DNA of 64,000 bases from Nothopassalora personata (Eukaryota > Ascomycota > Dothideomycetes > Mycosphaerellales > Mycosphaerellaceae): contig CM066297.1 of assembly GCA_033816765.1 (NCBI GenBank), positions 1,668,573-1,732,572 on the forward strand, given 5' to 3'. The translations under genes were made by a program, and so were the position numbers. The notes beneath the pieces are model-generated. The model did no database searches. It saw only the letters and a program-made list of their open reading frames with translations, and was not told the DNA's origin. Of this stretch, positions 9,280-19,493 are shown in pieces; the first letter of the stretch is position 1; each line of letters opens with the position of its first letter.

Positions 9280-12200
9280 ATGGATACTGACGGTAACAAC
9301 ACTGACCTCACTGGACTCGAAATACCGCTGGCGCAGCAGTCTGTCGCCACTCCGAGCCAGCAACAACAGCAGACCGAGTCGGCTGCTACCCGAAAGACCA
9401 AGAAGCCTGCTGTATCAACTCGCGGCTTTAGCAACATGGTCGGCCGTAACAACAACGGCACCCCTGGTGTCTCCAAACTTCAAGGCAAGGACGACTACTC
9501 GAGATGGGCTGATATGTTACAGTCAGTCCTGCGAGGTGACCTGCTATGGGGGTTTGTCGACAAGACTGCCCTCAAGCCGAAGCCCACGAAGCGCAAGAAT
9601 GAGGAAGACTATGAACTCGAAGAGCGTATCGAGGCATGGGAGGCAAAGAAGTATCAAGCCCGCGCCCTCATTATTGCTAACTGCAGTCAGTCTATTGCAG
9701 ACAACTGCAAAGCCTACCAACAACCGGAAGACCTATGGGACCATCTGAAGTCCACATACGGTCAAACTGGCAAGTCCGAAGAGTACTCGTTGTACCTGGA
9801 CTTCGAGTCACACACATATGGTGGCTCCAACCTTGACAAGTTCTGCCAGCAATATCAGTCGAAGCTGGCCAACCTCAAGAACACCGAGTTAGCCATATCA
9901 AAGGCTCAAGCTCTCTTCCGCTTCCTGTATCAGATCTCACCATACTTCCCAACATTCGCGTCCTCAAAGCGTGAACAGATGAGGCAGCTTACTGGAAAGA
10001 TCGAGGACAGTACCACTATCACACTCGACAAGGTGATCAGTGATCTGCTTGATGAGGCGACTGCGCAACAGTCCGAGTCAGCCAATCTCGCAGTGAAGCA
10101 ACAAAACAACGCCAACCCTGCCAACCCACAGGGCAACGGCAACACCCCTCGCGGCGGCGGCGCACCACGTGGTAACGGACGCGGCGGACGAGGAGGTCGT
10201 GGAGGCCGCGGCAACGGCAACGGCGCTCGTGGTGGTAATCAGAATGGTGGTGGCAACAACAACCAACAGCAGAAGCCTCAATACGACCCCTGCAGTGGTT
10301 GTGGCATGACCACTCACCAACCAGCTGGTTGCTGGAACCTACACCCTGAGCTTGCACCTGCTACCTGGAAGAAGAAGCAGCAGGGCAATCAACAACAGCG
10401 TCAGCAAGTCAACAACACCACTGACGCACAGCACACTGAGACCGCACAGTTTGCGGCTCACGGCGCTACCAACTTCGAGGACTTGATGACTCCATTCAAC
10501 GGCTCTCACAGCATGTATATGACTGTGGGCCAGGACGACATCATTCAAGACACCTCAGCGCTGCTTGCAGCGAAGAGCAACACCGACTGGGTTGTGGACT
10601 CTGGCTGCACTTCTCACATGACAAACAAGCTGAGCAATATGATGGACTACCGGCCCTGCACTGTTCTTATCAAGACAGGCAGTGGCACCATCACTGCTAC
10701 AGCTTGTGGCATCGTCCAACTGGATCTGTATGGATGCGGCATCACTGGCTTCTCACAGGTGTTGTACGTACCAGGCCTTGCAGCCAATCTGATTTCGACA
10801 GAGGCTCTTCGCCGCAAGGGTGTCTATTATCGCAACGACGAGAAGATCCTATTCACAAAGGGGACTGCTGCGCGTACGGTGGCACACTGCTACACCCACA
10901 ATGGACTGCCATTCTTGAAGATGAAGGACTCAGCGACAGCCCTCACTTCGTCCAAGGTCGAGCCATCGACAGCTGCTACAGGAGACCTGTGGCACCGCCG
11001 ACTTGGACACATCCACAGCCGCAAGTTGCTGCAGCTTCACAACGACAAGCGCATCACCATTGTTGGCAACAGTGATAGCGACCTCAGCAAGCACCCACGC
11101 GAGTGCATCCCCTGTCGTAAGGGGATGGGTCACAAGGTCTACAACCGCATTCCGATGGTGCGGCCAACAACACCATACTATATTGTTGCTGTGGATGTTG
11201 TCACGGTCCGCAACCTTGGCATTGGCAAGGAGCGTTACTTCACGCTATTCACCTGCCTGGCCAGCCTACAACGCACAGTATTCGCTTCCGCACAGAAGGA
11301 CGGTGCTGCGCAGCATATTCGAGTGGTCCACCGTCATGTGAAGACACAATATGGCACAGCAATTGTGATCTTCCGCATAGATGGGGGTGGCGAATATGGA
11401 GGACACTCACTCACGCAGCTCTCACGCGATGAGGGCTTCGCTCTTCAAGTCACAGCACCTCATTCTTCAGAGCAGAATGGTGGTGCGGAAGTCAGCAACC
11501 ACATCGTTTGTGTCATGGCACGTAAGCTGCTCATCGACGCTGGCCTTCCACCTAGCCTATGGCCAGAAGCAGTGAAAGCTTCGGTCTATCTTCTTAACTT
11601 GACACCAAGTGCAGCAATCAAGGGCCTGTCACCACTAGAAGTTATCAACGCTTGGCAGGGCACTCAACCAGTGAAGCCTTCCCTGTCACACCTCAAAGCA
11701 TACGGCTGCCGCGCCTTCGTGTACGACCATAACGTCGGTCGCGGTGAGAAGTTTGACGCCCGCTCGTTGCAGGGCAAGCTTGTTGGATACGAAAGCCGCA
11801 CCATCTACCGTGCCTATGTTGCTAAGGCGCATAGAGTGTTCAGAACCAAGGACGTTCAATTCATCGAGGGCAACGACCCTATGGCAGCCCAAGACGGTGA
11901 CTCTGAGACTGAGCAAGATCAAGACGACGAGCTCATCACTCGAGAAGACATCTTTCCAGTGGAGCGCAACCGCAAGACAGGACTACGGCGAGCAGGTGCT
12001 GAGCGCGGTGTGACTCCTGGGGGTGGTGATTCTGGGGGTGTTACAGCACCGAAGAACATCACCGTCATCGACCGTCCAGCGGACTCACCACTCGAGCAGT
12101 CGGATGAGGACCTTTCACAGGAAGTAGTGGACTCCTATCAAGATGAGACGCCTGACGACTTTCCGGAAGTGCAACCAACAACACCTCCGAGACCTTCTGT

Positions 12201-12873
12201 TGAGGATGACGATGAAGACGACTTCACGACACCTCCGGCACAGCCAGCTCGGCAACCTGTGCCACCTACGCCATCAGGTCGGCCACAGCGCAATCGTCGC
12301 CCTCCTGCGGAAGTTCGAGACCCATTGAACGGCTATCAATATGAAGCCAACCGCAAGCAGCGTAGGGCCCTGTGTCACTCACTCAGCAAGACGACCCGCA
12401 AGCAACTTGCTGAGATGCCACATGCGACTGTGACTGCTTTCATGGCAGCAACCGACTGGCCAGATCCAGCAACGGTGCTCATACCGAAGAGCCACAAGGC
12501 CGCAATGGCAACACCACAACACGCCGAGTGGCGTGCAGCCGAAGAAGCTGAATTCGCCAGTCTCGAGCAATACGAGACATGGCTGTACAAGGACAAGACA
12601 ACACTGCCAACTGGCACACGTGTGCTGCGTGGCAGATGGGTCTATGCTATCAAGCTTGATGCCAATGGCAAGATCAGCCGCTTCAAGGCACGCTGGGTAG
12701 TCCGTGGTGACACACAACGTGAAGGTGACTACGACGACACGTATGCAGCAGTGGTGAAGCCATCCACTCTGCGTATGCTATACACCTGTTTCAAGCACCT
12801 AGAGCCTCGGCATGGGGGTGACTTGATGCTGGCTGGCTGTGTCCCAGCAGTTCTTTGGATGCCAAGCCACTAG
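9280..12873 (+). CDS. Copia-1 Gag-Pol, truncated in reverse transcriptase
   Basis: 1197 codons in one frame. Order: Gag (YSRWADMLQSVLRGDLLW, about 69; LWDHLKSTYG, about 150); a glycine/arginine/asparagine-rich linker; CCHC knuckle CSGCGMTTHQPAGC (about 331); aspartic protease WVVDSGCTSHMT (about 438); GAG-pre-integrase LWHRRLGHIH; integrase core with RIDGGGEYGG and the catalytic-Glu region SSEQNGGAEVSN; then the opening of the copia RT (GRWVYAIKLDANGKISRFKA, residues about 1112-1131). After TLRMLYTCFKHLEPRHGG the frame enters the 3' LTR and stops there. The RT active site (YVDD) and RNase H are absent, so about 500 residues have been deleted. A single fused Gag-Pol frame is usual for copia. 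Confidence 0.93.
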   Translation: MDTDGNNTDLTGLEIPLAQQSVATPSQQQQQTESAATRKTKKPAVSTRGFSNMVGRNNNGTPGVSKLQGKDDYSRWADMLQSVLRGDLLWGFVDKTALKPKPTKRKNEEDYELEERIEAWEAKKYQARALIIANCSQSIADNCKAYQQPEDLWDHLKSTYGQTGKSEEYSLYLDFESHTYGGSNLDKFCQQYQSKLANLKNTELAISKAQALFRFLYQISPYFPTFASSKREQMRQLTGKIEDSTTITLDKVISDLLDEATAQQSESANLAVKQQNNANPANPQGNGNTPRGGGAPRGNGRGGRGGRGGRGNGNGARGGNQNGGGNNNQQQKPQYDPCSGCGMTTHQPAGCWNLHPELAPATWKKKQQGNQQQRQQVNNTTDAQHTETAQFAAHGATNFEDLMTPFNGSHSMYMTVGQDDIIQDTSALLAAKSNTDWVVDSGCTSHMTNKLSNMMDYRPCTVLIKTGSGTITATACGIVQLDLYGCGITGFSQVLYVPGLAANLISTEALRRKGVYYRNDEKILFTKGTAARTVAHCYTHNGLPFLKMKDSATALTSSKVEPSTAATGDLWHRRLGHIHSRKLLQLHNDKRITIVGNSDSDLSKHPRECIPCRKGMGHKVYNRIPMVRPTTPYYIVAVDVVTVRNLGIGKERYFTLFTCLASLQRTVFASAQKDGAAQHIRVVHRHVKTQYGTAIVIFRIDGGGEYGGHSLTQLSRDEGFALQVTAPHSSEQNGGAEVSNHIVCVMARKLLIDAGLPPSLWPEAVKASVYLLNLTPSAAIKGLSPLEVINAWQGTQPVKPSLSHLKAYGCRAFVYDHNVGRGEKFDARSLQGKLVGYESRTIYRAYVAKAHRVFRTKDVQFIEGNDPMAAQDGDSETEQDQDDELITREDIFPVERNRKTGLRRAGAERGVTPGGGDSGGVTAPKNITVIDRPADSPLEQSDEDLSQEVVDSYQDETPDDFPEVQPTTPPRPSVEDDDEDDFTTPPAQPARQPVPPTPSGRPQRNRRPPAEVRDPLNGYQYEANRKQRRALCHSLSKTTRKQLAEMPHATVTAFMAATDWPDPATVLIPKSHKAAMATPQHAEWRAAEEAEFASLEQYETWLYKDKTTLPTGTRVLRGRWVYAIKLDANGKISRFKARWVVRGDTQREGDYDDTYAAVVKPSTLRMLYTCFKHLEPRHGGDLMLAGCVPAVLWMPSH

Positions 12874-12958
12874 CGCGCTTTCTTGCACTTTCTTATAGCT
12901 AGCTGTTCTTCGCATTCTCGTAGATCCTTCTCAATACATCAATCTACTCACATTATCT
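12821..12958 (+). repeat. Copia-1 3' LTR
   Basis: Identical by eye to the 5' LTR. It supplies the last codons and the stop of the truncated pol frame. Confidence 0.88.
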
Positions 12959-13071
12959 ACAATCAACTTCTTGTCATAATTTGAGCTTCAACTTCTTTGC
13001 TACTCCTCATCAGCTCATATTTACGGATAAACGCCAAGCCTCCATTTAGACAACCGACGACGGCAGATAAG

Positions 13072-13976
13072 ATGGCGCTACAAAGCAAAATAGAGTCCTT
13101 CCAGACACTCGCTGTTAGGGAGAATCTTGCTAACGAAGATTTCCAAATCTGCTACGAGGTACTGACAGATCCGATTAAGACAGAGTGCGGCCACTGTGGC
13201 GGTCTAGAGTGCGGCAAGACGTGGTTGGACTCGGCGCCATACCGGTCCTTCCTGCCGGAACCCTTTGTACTAGGCGCTCCAAGATAACGAACACAGTGAG
13301 GAAGAAGTGGAGGACGCTGACGAAGGACTTTTCCATGGACGCCACCGATACGGACCGCTCTATCCAGGAATTGTGGTACGCCAACCAGAACAAATAGCTA
13401 GGGCTCTTCAGTAAAGCATGAGAAGAGGATGGCTGGATCGTTTGGCAGCTGAACGTCGCGCCATGCCGCAGTTCGAGAGAGCAGTACGCTCTTTTTGGTG
13501 CAGCTTCGAGGAAATCGTCGATCGGCTGTTCCTGGGAGTGACCATATTTGCGCAAGAGGCTGCTGGACGGTATGCGCAGTCGTTCCGAGGGTCGCGACTG
13601 TCCATGGATGACGATGTTGCAAGGTGCGATCATAGTCAAGCTGCTCCAGAAGATGGGGCCTCGATCAGGATGTGTCTATAGTCGACATGTCCAACGACTT
13701 GATGGACAACAGCCTCTACGACAACATGCCTGACAGCGAGGATGAAGCTGAACCAGGACCATGCAATCTCCTCGCACGACGCAGACTGCCGCGACATCAT
13801 CGGGCAGTCATCTCGGGTCCGACGAGACCGACTCCTCTCTCAGCGAGAGAGCCGAGACTCTCCTTCGTCGCATTACAGTCCAGGTAAAGAAGGACGTCAC
13901 ACCCCGCTACATCGGGTCGTATAGATCCTCTATGCACTTCGGTGTGGACTGTATAGGCTCCAGTAGTCGTCCCTAA
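13072..13976 (+). pseudogene. RING-finger family relic 2
   Basis: ATGGCGCTAC opens a frame with ICYEVLTDPIKTECGH, the RING start of the neighbouring family, but the first Cys is Phe (DFQIC) and the CPxC end of the RING is gone (PYRSFLPEP). Frame-broken pieces match the intact paralogue in order: RRGWLDRLAAERRAMPQF and FAQEAAGRYAQS (13418-13600) against RGWSQHLEAKGLTMPQF and FAQETAGRYAS; SERAETLLRRITVQVKK (about 13840-13890) against SEEAESLLQEVVSEVKR. Several frameshifts. Copia-1 lies 113 bases upstream, in its promoter region. Confidence 0.7.
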
Positions 13977-14432
13977 GAATCCGGGGGACTAGAGACCGGG
14001 AGATGGTGCCTGATTGAACGTACATGGGAAATGATAGATGAAGGACTTTGCAGATATAGTGTCAGAACCAGATGATGTTGGGTAAAATCGTTGTTGGACG
14101 ATGGGGCTTAGCGATTATGTTTCAATGGTGCTTGGCGTACGTATCATGTCAGTTCAAAAGAGCCTATGATTCAAGCAGTGGTCAACATCAAGACGTTACT
14201 ACATATTGCACTTGACACCATATAGTAGAGCATTTGAGAAGACCAGAGTGAATGGTGCGACTCGATGCCCCAGAAGCGCAAACTGCCACCATTCGAGTGA
14301 ATGGAAAGTTTCTGGTCCGTGCTTCGTGCTTCTATTGGCGCTCGACATATTCTCGGCTGTCCACCTTTGCATTTTTGACATTTCCCACTTCCTCGTCACT
14401 ACACTTACGAGAATCAGCAACCAACAGTCGAC
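13977..14432. other. Spacer / promoter of the intact RING gene
   Basis: No coding sequence supported. The last 150 bases resemble the sequence before RING relic 1. Confidence 0.4.
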
Positions 14433-15822
14433 ATGACGTTGCCGACCCAGACTGACTTCCTCACAAGCCTCGCTGCGGAGGAGTGTCCGATCTGCTACGA
14501 GGCACGTATGCATCATATCTATAAACGCGACCATCACTAAAGCTTCACAGCCCTTCGCTGAGCCTATCAAGACAGATTGTGGTCATTATTTCTGCATGCA
14601 ATGTGCGAAGGAGTGGTTCCGGAGCGCATACACTTGTCCTTCTTGCCGTAGTCCTCTCTTCCAGAAGCCCGAAGACTGGGAGGATAGTGACGAGGACGAA
14701 CTCGAGGACAATTTAGGGGAGGATCAAGAGGCAGAAGAAGAGGAGAGCGAGGATGACCCACCACAAAGGCTCAAAGTCGTGCCTGATGATTGTGGACCTC
14801 TCGATTATGGCTTATGGTGGCCTGCACAGACGCTTGGTATAGATGACTTGAAAATCGACATGGAAGATGATGTCTTTCGGGAGACATTGGTGGACCTTTG
14901 TGACCCGCGCAACTATTACAAGAACTGGTGCGCGAAGCCAACCTGGGACGCACCGACTCTGATTACACGCTTCCATCTCCGGTCTCAGACGATCGCCGCC
15001 ATTGTGCGGCTGACCCCTGCTACAGGCGAGGAACTTGTAGCAAACCTCGACTTCAGAGAAGCAATGTGCTGGCCAGAATGGGCGGAGGCGAGTCGTTATC
15101 TCTTGAGGAAGCTATTTGAGCTGTGGGAGCATCAGCCAGAGCAGTCTGCTGGAGCTCTTCTTCGTACTCTACAACGAGGATGGTCACAGCATTTGGAGGC
15201 CAAAGGTCTCACTATGCCACAGTTCGGTGCACAACTGTCCTACCAGGGGCTAGGGGCAACCTTCGAAGGAAGAGTCAAACGACTCCTGACTAGGATTGTC
15301 GGGTTTGCTCAAGAGACTGCCGGGCGATATGCAAGTGCTCGGGAGAATTCGCTGCTAGCAGAGGCTGGTGCTGGGTCGGAAGACGAGGATAGACTCTGGG
15401 ACTTTATCGGTGGGTCTGATGAAGACGATACCCGAGAGTGGGCCAGTGACGACGAGGATCAACTCGCTGCCGAATACGCATTTCACGAGGCCATCAGCTC
15501 AAACGCCGAAGATTCGGACTACGCCCACGATCACTCGAGTACATCCATATACGCACCAGACCCTAACGACGAGCAACGACCTCTCAGCGAGGAGGCCGAA
15601 AGTCTGCTCCAGGAAGTTGTATCCGAGGTGAAGAGGTACATCGTGACCCGACACAAATCGACCTACGGAGCGATAGCACGGGCTCTGATTGTGGAAGCCA
15701 CCGGTCACGACAGCAGTCTGGAGATGGTCCAGGGCCTGAATGACGATATCTTCTCCTTCCAGCTGTGTGATCGGATCCACGAGATAGTTCATGCCAGTGG
15801 CGGCGGCCATGAATTCGAGTGA
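14433..15822 (+). CDS. C3HC4 RING-finger protein, probable E3 ubiquitin ligase
   Basis: Two exons. Exon 1 (14433-14501) gives 23 codons ending EECPICYE; exon 2 (14551-15822) continues PFAEPIKTDCGHYFCMQC. Predicted protein 446 residues. Ligands C18, C21, C33, H35, C38, C41, C52 and C55 fit C3HC4 with normal spacing. An acidic stretch follows (about 65-95), then a roughly 340-residue region I do not recognise, with a second acidic patch around 310. The exon join needs a GC-AG intron; a GT-AG intron at 14506-14542 would also keep frame but is only 37 nt and inserts APSQ before PFAEP. The role as E3 ligase is inferred from the RING alone. Only intact member of three. Confidence 0.78.
14502..14550 (+). 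other. Probable GC-AG intron of the RING gene
   Basis: 49 nt starting GCACGT and ending TTCACAG, phase 0. Exon 1 of relic 1 ends at the same codon (TACGAG) with an ordinary GTGAGC donor, and relic 2 has no intron there, which supports this exact junction. Confidence 0.55.
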
Positions 15823-16668
15823 AGGCATAGCAGTAGTTCGGGACAGGCAGACCACTGGCATAGAAGAGACCGTCGTTGAGTGGTGCAGCGTGAACATCCT
15901 GGGCAAAAAGTACAATGACGGAGCTAGGAGGAGGCTACTGACGATGAAATGGAAAGTGGCGTCCCAAGCTGCAATCTCAAGAATGGAAGCGTTTCCCACA
16001 CAAGCAGTGGCCAGAATATCGATAATCCTTTTGGTATTCTGCATACGGGCTGGATGGGATTCTACATTGTAGATAGCTGAAGCCATGACAACTCGAGCAC
16101 AAGAGGCTGCGGCGACTCCACCTCGTGGACTCGTTGGTAGTCAGGATTGTCGCTGTCGTATTCGGAATCATCGTAGGTTGCTGCCTCTGCATGGCTGTCA
16201 ACCATCATGGCAACGGGGGAAAGCCGATCCACTTACGCGACATAATGATACGAGACGCGTCTCGCGTAATGTCAGTGATTGCGTTTGTCCACATCCGTTA
16301 GTACACACAGTGCCGTGGCTGGTTGCAAGTGCAGCTGTCAATGTGCTGATGGAAGTGGGAAGAAGAATTGGGAGAAGTGCCACGCAGATGTGCTGGTGCT
16401 TGATGGGTCTGTTTTGATGTTTGATAACTTCTCGGGAGACGGAACGATCGCCATTGCACGTGCGGCTAGAGACCCGAGCTAGGCTCGCATGCTCCATCGC
16501 CTATGATCAGTCGTTGATGCCGTGTCGTCAAATGGCTGCATGGAAAGGCTTCTCAGATTGTGGTATGATACATAGCCTCTTTCCCTACCCTGCTCGCAGC
16601 GATCCGGCTGCGTATGCTGTTCAAACGCCAAACGCCCATCGCTCGTGTCATGTCTGCATGACCACCAT
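15823..16668. other. Intergenic, no supported gene
   Basis: Open frames occur on both strands. One minus-strand frame at about 16070-16210 reads naturally (YDDSEYDSDNPDYQRV) with a GTAAGT donor and ACAG acceptor just upstream, but it ends after fewer than 50 residues and cannot be joined to a larger protein by eye. Confidence 0.35.
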
Positions 16669-17381
16669 CTACGGTGCCAACACCTGCTTATCGTCCACAT
16701 ACGGCTCTTCCCTGATGCCATCCTTGGTCACGACCTTGACCAGCACACCCTTGAAGTCAATCGGTAACCGCCTCTTCAGCTCATCCGTGCACATTCTCAA
16801 GATCTTCATGCCCTGCTCGAAGGAGATTTCGGGGTGGTGGTGCTTGTCGAGGATGCTGAGGCAGTAGTATTGTGCGTAGCCGTGGGCGGCGTACGGGACT
16901 GGAGCGCATGAGGCCAGGTAGTCGATCCAGTAGAGCTGGGGTTTGTTGGAGATGTCGTCGAAGCCGCCGAGGAGGAGGTTGACGGTATATGGGGAGCGAG
17001 ATCGCAGAGACTTGGCGAGTTCGGAGCGCACGAAGGAGGCCGTCTCGTAGGGTGTGAGGTCGGTGCTATTGCGCATCGAGTAGAGCTGGATGTTGGCTTG
17101 GATGTATTCGGCGAATTGTACTACCGTCCCATCAGTGTTGACCATGTACATATAGTAACCTGGACAGTCTACCGGTGTCGCCTGCCTCTCCGCTAAAGGC
17201 CATGAGGGTGTGCTTGTTGAGCTGGCGGGTCTTGTCGTCGCTGGCCTTCAAAATGGATGCGCCTCGCATGGCCGCTTTCGAGGCGGCGACGATGGTGAAG
17301 TCCTTGCCTGTGATTCCGAGTAACACCTCCCTAATGGTTCATTAGCTTCTCTCTGATATCTTGATGGACATGCACATACAT
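16669..17381 (-). CDS. PRE1: 20S proteasome subunit beta-4 (Pre1/PSMB2)
   Basis: Three exons: AT at 17381-17380, then 17330-17173, then 17120-16669; 203 residues, the usual length. Spliced start MEVLLGITGKDFTIVAASKA; then SDDKTRQLNKHTLMAFSGEA, GDTVQFAEYIQANIQLYSMR, FVRSELAKSLRSRSPY, DYLASCAPVPYAAHGY and PIDFKGVLVKVVTKDGIRE, all in the order of yeast Pre1. It is a structural, non-catalytic beta subunit: no prosegment and no N-terminal Thr. Introns: 17379-17331 (GTATGT...TTAG, branch GCTAATG) interrupting the start codon, and 17172-17121 (GTAGAC...GGTAG), which rejoins GDT to VQF. The RIP-damaged block begins about 200 bp upstream of the start. Confidence 0.93.
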
Positions 17382-17589
17382 AGTGGCGCTTGTTGTATGT
17401 GTGTTTGGTAGTGTTTGGTAGTGATGTTTCCACAGAGTTGATGAAGCTCACACGCTCCACAGACAGCACAGCTCCAGGCTCAATCCGCGTCGTCACTCGC
17501 GCTGGGTTTGACGGTGGCCTAGGCTTACAAAACCGGCAATTACGCTTATTCGAAATCCTTACTCGCTGCACTCGCTCTTCCTCAACAAT
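17382..17589. other. PRE1 upstream region at the edge of the repeat block
   Basis: About 200 bases of ordinary composition before TA-rich RIP sequence starts near 17.58 kb; it must contain the PRE1 promoter. Confidence 0.4.
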
Positions 17590-18169
17590 AGTATTAATAA
17601 TAGCATAACAATAGCAATACTACTACGACTCGCTGTTGTCGCCTATAATCGTAGCGAGTCGCGGCGGTAGCCTATTCCTCCTACTACGTAGGTAAGTTAG
17701 GCTCCTTAATAGTAGATAGTAAGTATTAAGGAGCTTACCTTACTTACTATTATTATATTATAGCGGCGGGTATATTAACTTCTACTACTATTACTATTTC
17801 TTCGACTCTATACTTATCGATATATACAAATCTAACTATAGACGACTTACTTAGCAATATTAGCCTTAGAATAATAATAACGATAGCGATAGTAATAGGG
17901 ATAGTATACCTAATCCGCGCTTACCCTTATAAACGCGGTTATTACTATAGCTTACGATAGCGTAAGTACGATTCCGACTCGTTAGGCGTACGTAGGTAGA
18001 CTAATAAACCTATAGTATATACTAACGCCCTCGTACCGCCGATACCGACGATTTCTACTACGTAAGCGAGTCAATATAGGCATAATAGCTAGGAGACTCG
18101 TAGAAGATAGATAAGGGTAGTATAAAGGTTACGAAGAATAATTTACGTAAGTTCAACTAGGCTAGCCGT

Positions 18170-18625
18170 GTCATAGAGACTAAAGAGGGTATATATCTTA
18201 TAGTAGACTCGCTATACTATATATACTAACTCGTATTAATAGATAAGCTAGCTTAGACGGACTACGATACGTATAAGAGAGCTAGTATACGCTATATAGT
18301 CTTTACTACTAATACCGACAAGACTTACGTATATTGTAAGCGTTACGCGAAGGCTCGCTATAACTCTCGTAAGTTAGTTAAGGAGCCTAGCGAGTCTAGT
18401 AATAGTTTATTTAAGGCTTTCGAGGGTGTTTTAACTACTTCTAGCGAGGCTAGCGAGGTTAGTAAGGCTAGTAAGTCTAGTACTCGCCCTACTAATAATA
18501 TATCGACTCGCTTAGCCGCGGCGGAGGATTGTATTTAGCAATTAGAGGGTACTACTAGCCGCTTAATTAAATTTATTAGCCGTCTACTAGGTAGCGAGTT
18601 AGTTGCTATATTTTGCTCTTAGTAA
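18170..18625 (+). pseudogene. RIP-interrupted reading frame, unknown protein
   Basis: One frame reads IETKEGIYLIVDSLYYIY, then DKTYVYCKRYAKARYNSRKL, KEPSESSNSLFKAFEGV and TRLAAAEDCI, broken only by TAA/TAG codons where Gln or Trp is plausible. The long frame with natural composition suggests a former gene carried by the repeat. No family recognised. Confidence 0.4.
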
Positions 18626-19302
18626 TAATATAATATTAAGTAGTCTACCTGCTATCTATATACTACGAGTCTATACTTCCCTCTACTTTTTTAGTCTTAG
18701 CTACCTCGTAGATAGCTCGATAATAAGCCTATTTCTCGGTACCTTTATACGCTAGTTATCGTTAGGTAGACTCTAAAGTAATAGCTACGAGTCTAGCTAC
18801 GAGTCTAGCTACGAGTCGTCTAGCTATATAACTATCGAAGTACTAGTTATAGCTATAGACTCGCTTAAGGCACTAGTTACTACTAACTCGCTTAAGGCAC
18901 TAGTTACTACTATAGTCTCGCTTAAGGACTCCTTCTTAATCTCTCTAATTTAAATTGTAGCTAGACTTGTACGCTCTTCCTTTACCTTCTTAACCGATAC
19001 TTCGCTAGCTAATGTACTTACTAGCTTATTACCTAAACCTTCCCCTATAAATACTAAATTCTACTATTAAGAGGGGGCTCTAAACCCCGTTAGCTACGGA
19101 GACGAAGAGGATTAAGGGCTACTAGCTATAAGATTAATATACTCTAGAGACTCGGTAATTAGAGTTATAGTATATTAATACGGTAAGCTACGACTTGCTA
19201 GACGCTTCTCGCTCTAGCTTACTATACTCGCTAAACGAGAAGTAGCCTAACTCGCTATAGTAGCCTAGCGAGTAATGCCCTAATCTACTAGATATACTAT
19301 AG

Positions 19303-19493
19303 TACTCGCTACTATATTCGCTACTATACTCGCTACTATACTCGCTACTATACTCGCTACTATACTCGCTACTATACTCGCTACTATACTCGCTACTATA
19401 CTCGCTACTATACTCGCTACTATACTCGCTACTATACTCGCTACTATACTCGCTACTATACTCGCTACTATACTCGCTACTATACTCGCTCGC
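19303..19493 (+). repeat. 12-bp minisatellite, about 16 copies
   Basis: Unit TACTCGCTACTA repeated almost perfectly; one unit near the left end carries TATTCG (C to T). In one frame it would encode Ala-Thr-Ile-Leu repeats that continue open sequence on both sides. Confidence 0.9.

Larger units (their letters stand above)
8929..12958 (+). mobile_element. Ty1/copia element 1, young, lacks RT and RNase H
   Basis: Two 138-bp direct repeats (8929-9066 and 12821-12958), identical by eye, bound a 4030-bp element. ACAAT directly precedes the first (8924-8928) and directly follows the second (12959-12963), a clean 5-bp target duplication. Immediately after the 5' LTR lies GGTTATGACGCCC, close to the complement of the initiator-tRNA anticodon arm, the half-tRNA primer used by copia elements. 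GGGGGTG abuts the 3' LTR as a polypurine tract. The gag-pol frame is open but stops in the early RT, so the element cannot move without help. No RIP damage is seen. Confidence 0.93.

Noticed and set aside
16085..16497. Open frames between the RING gene and PRE1
   Set aside because: Short, overlapping on both strands, and not joinable to a protein with recognisable features.
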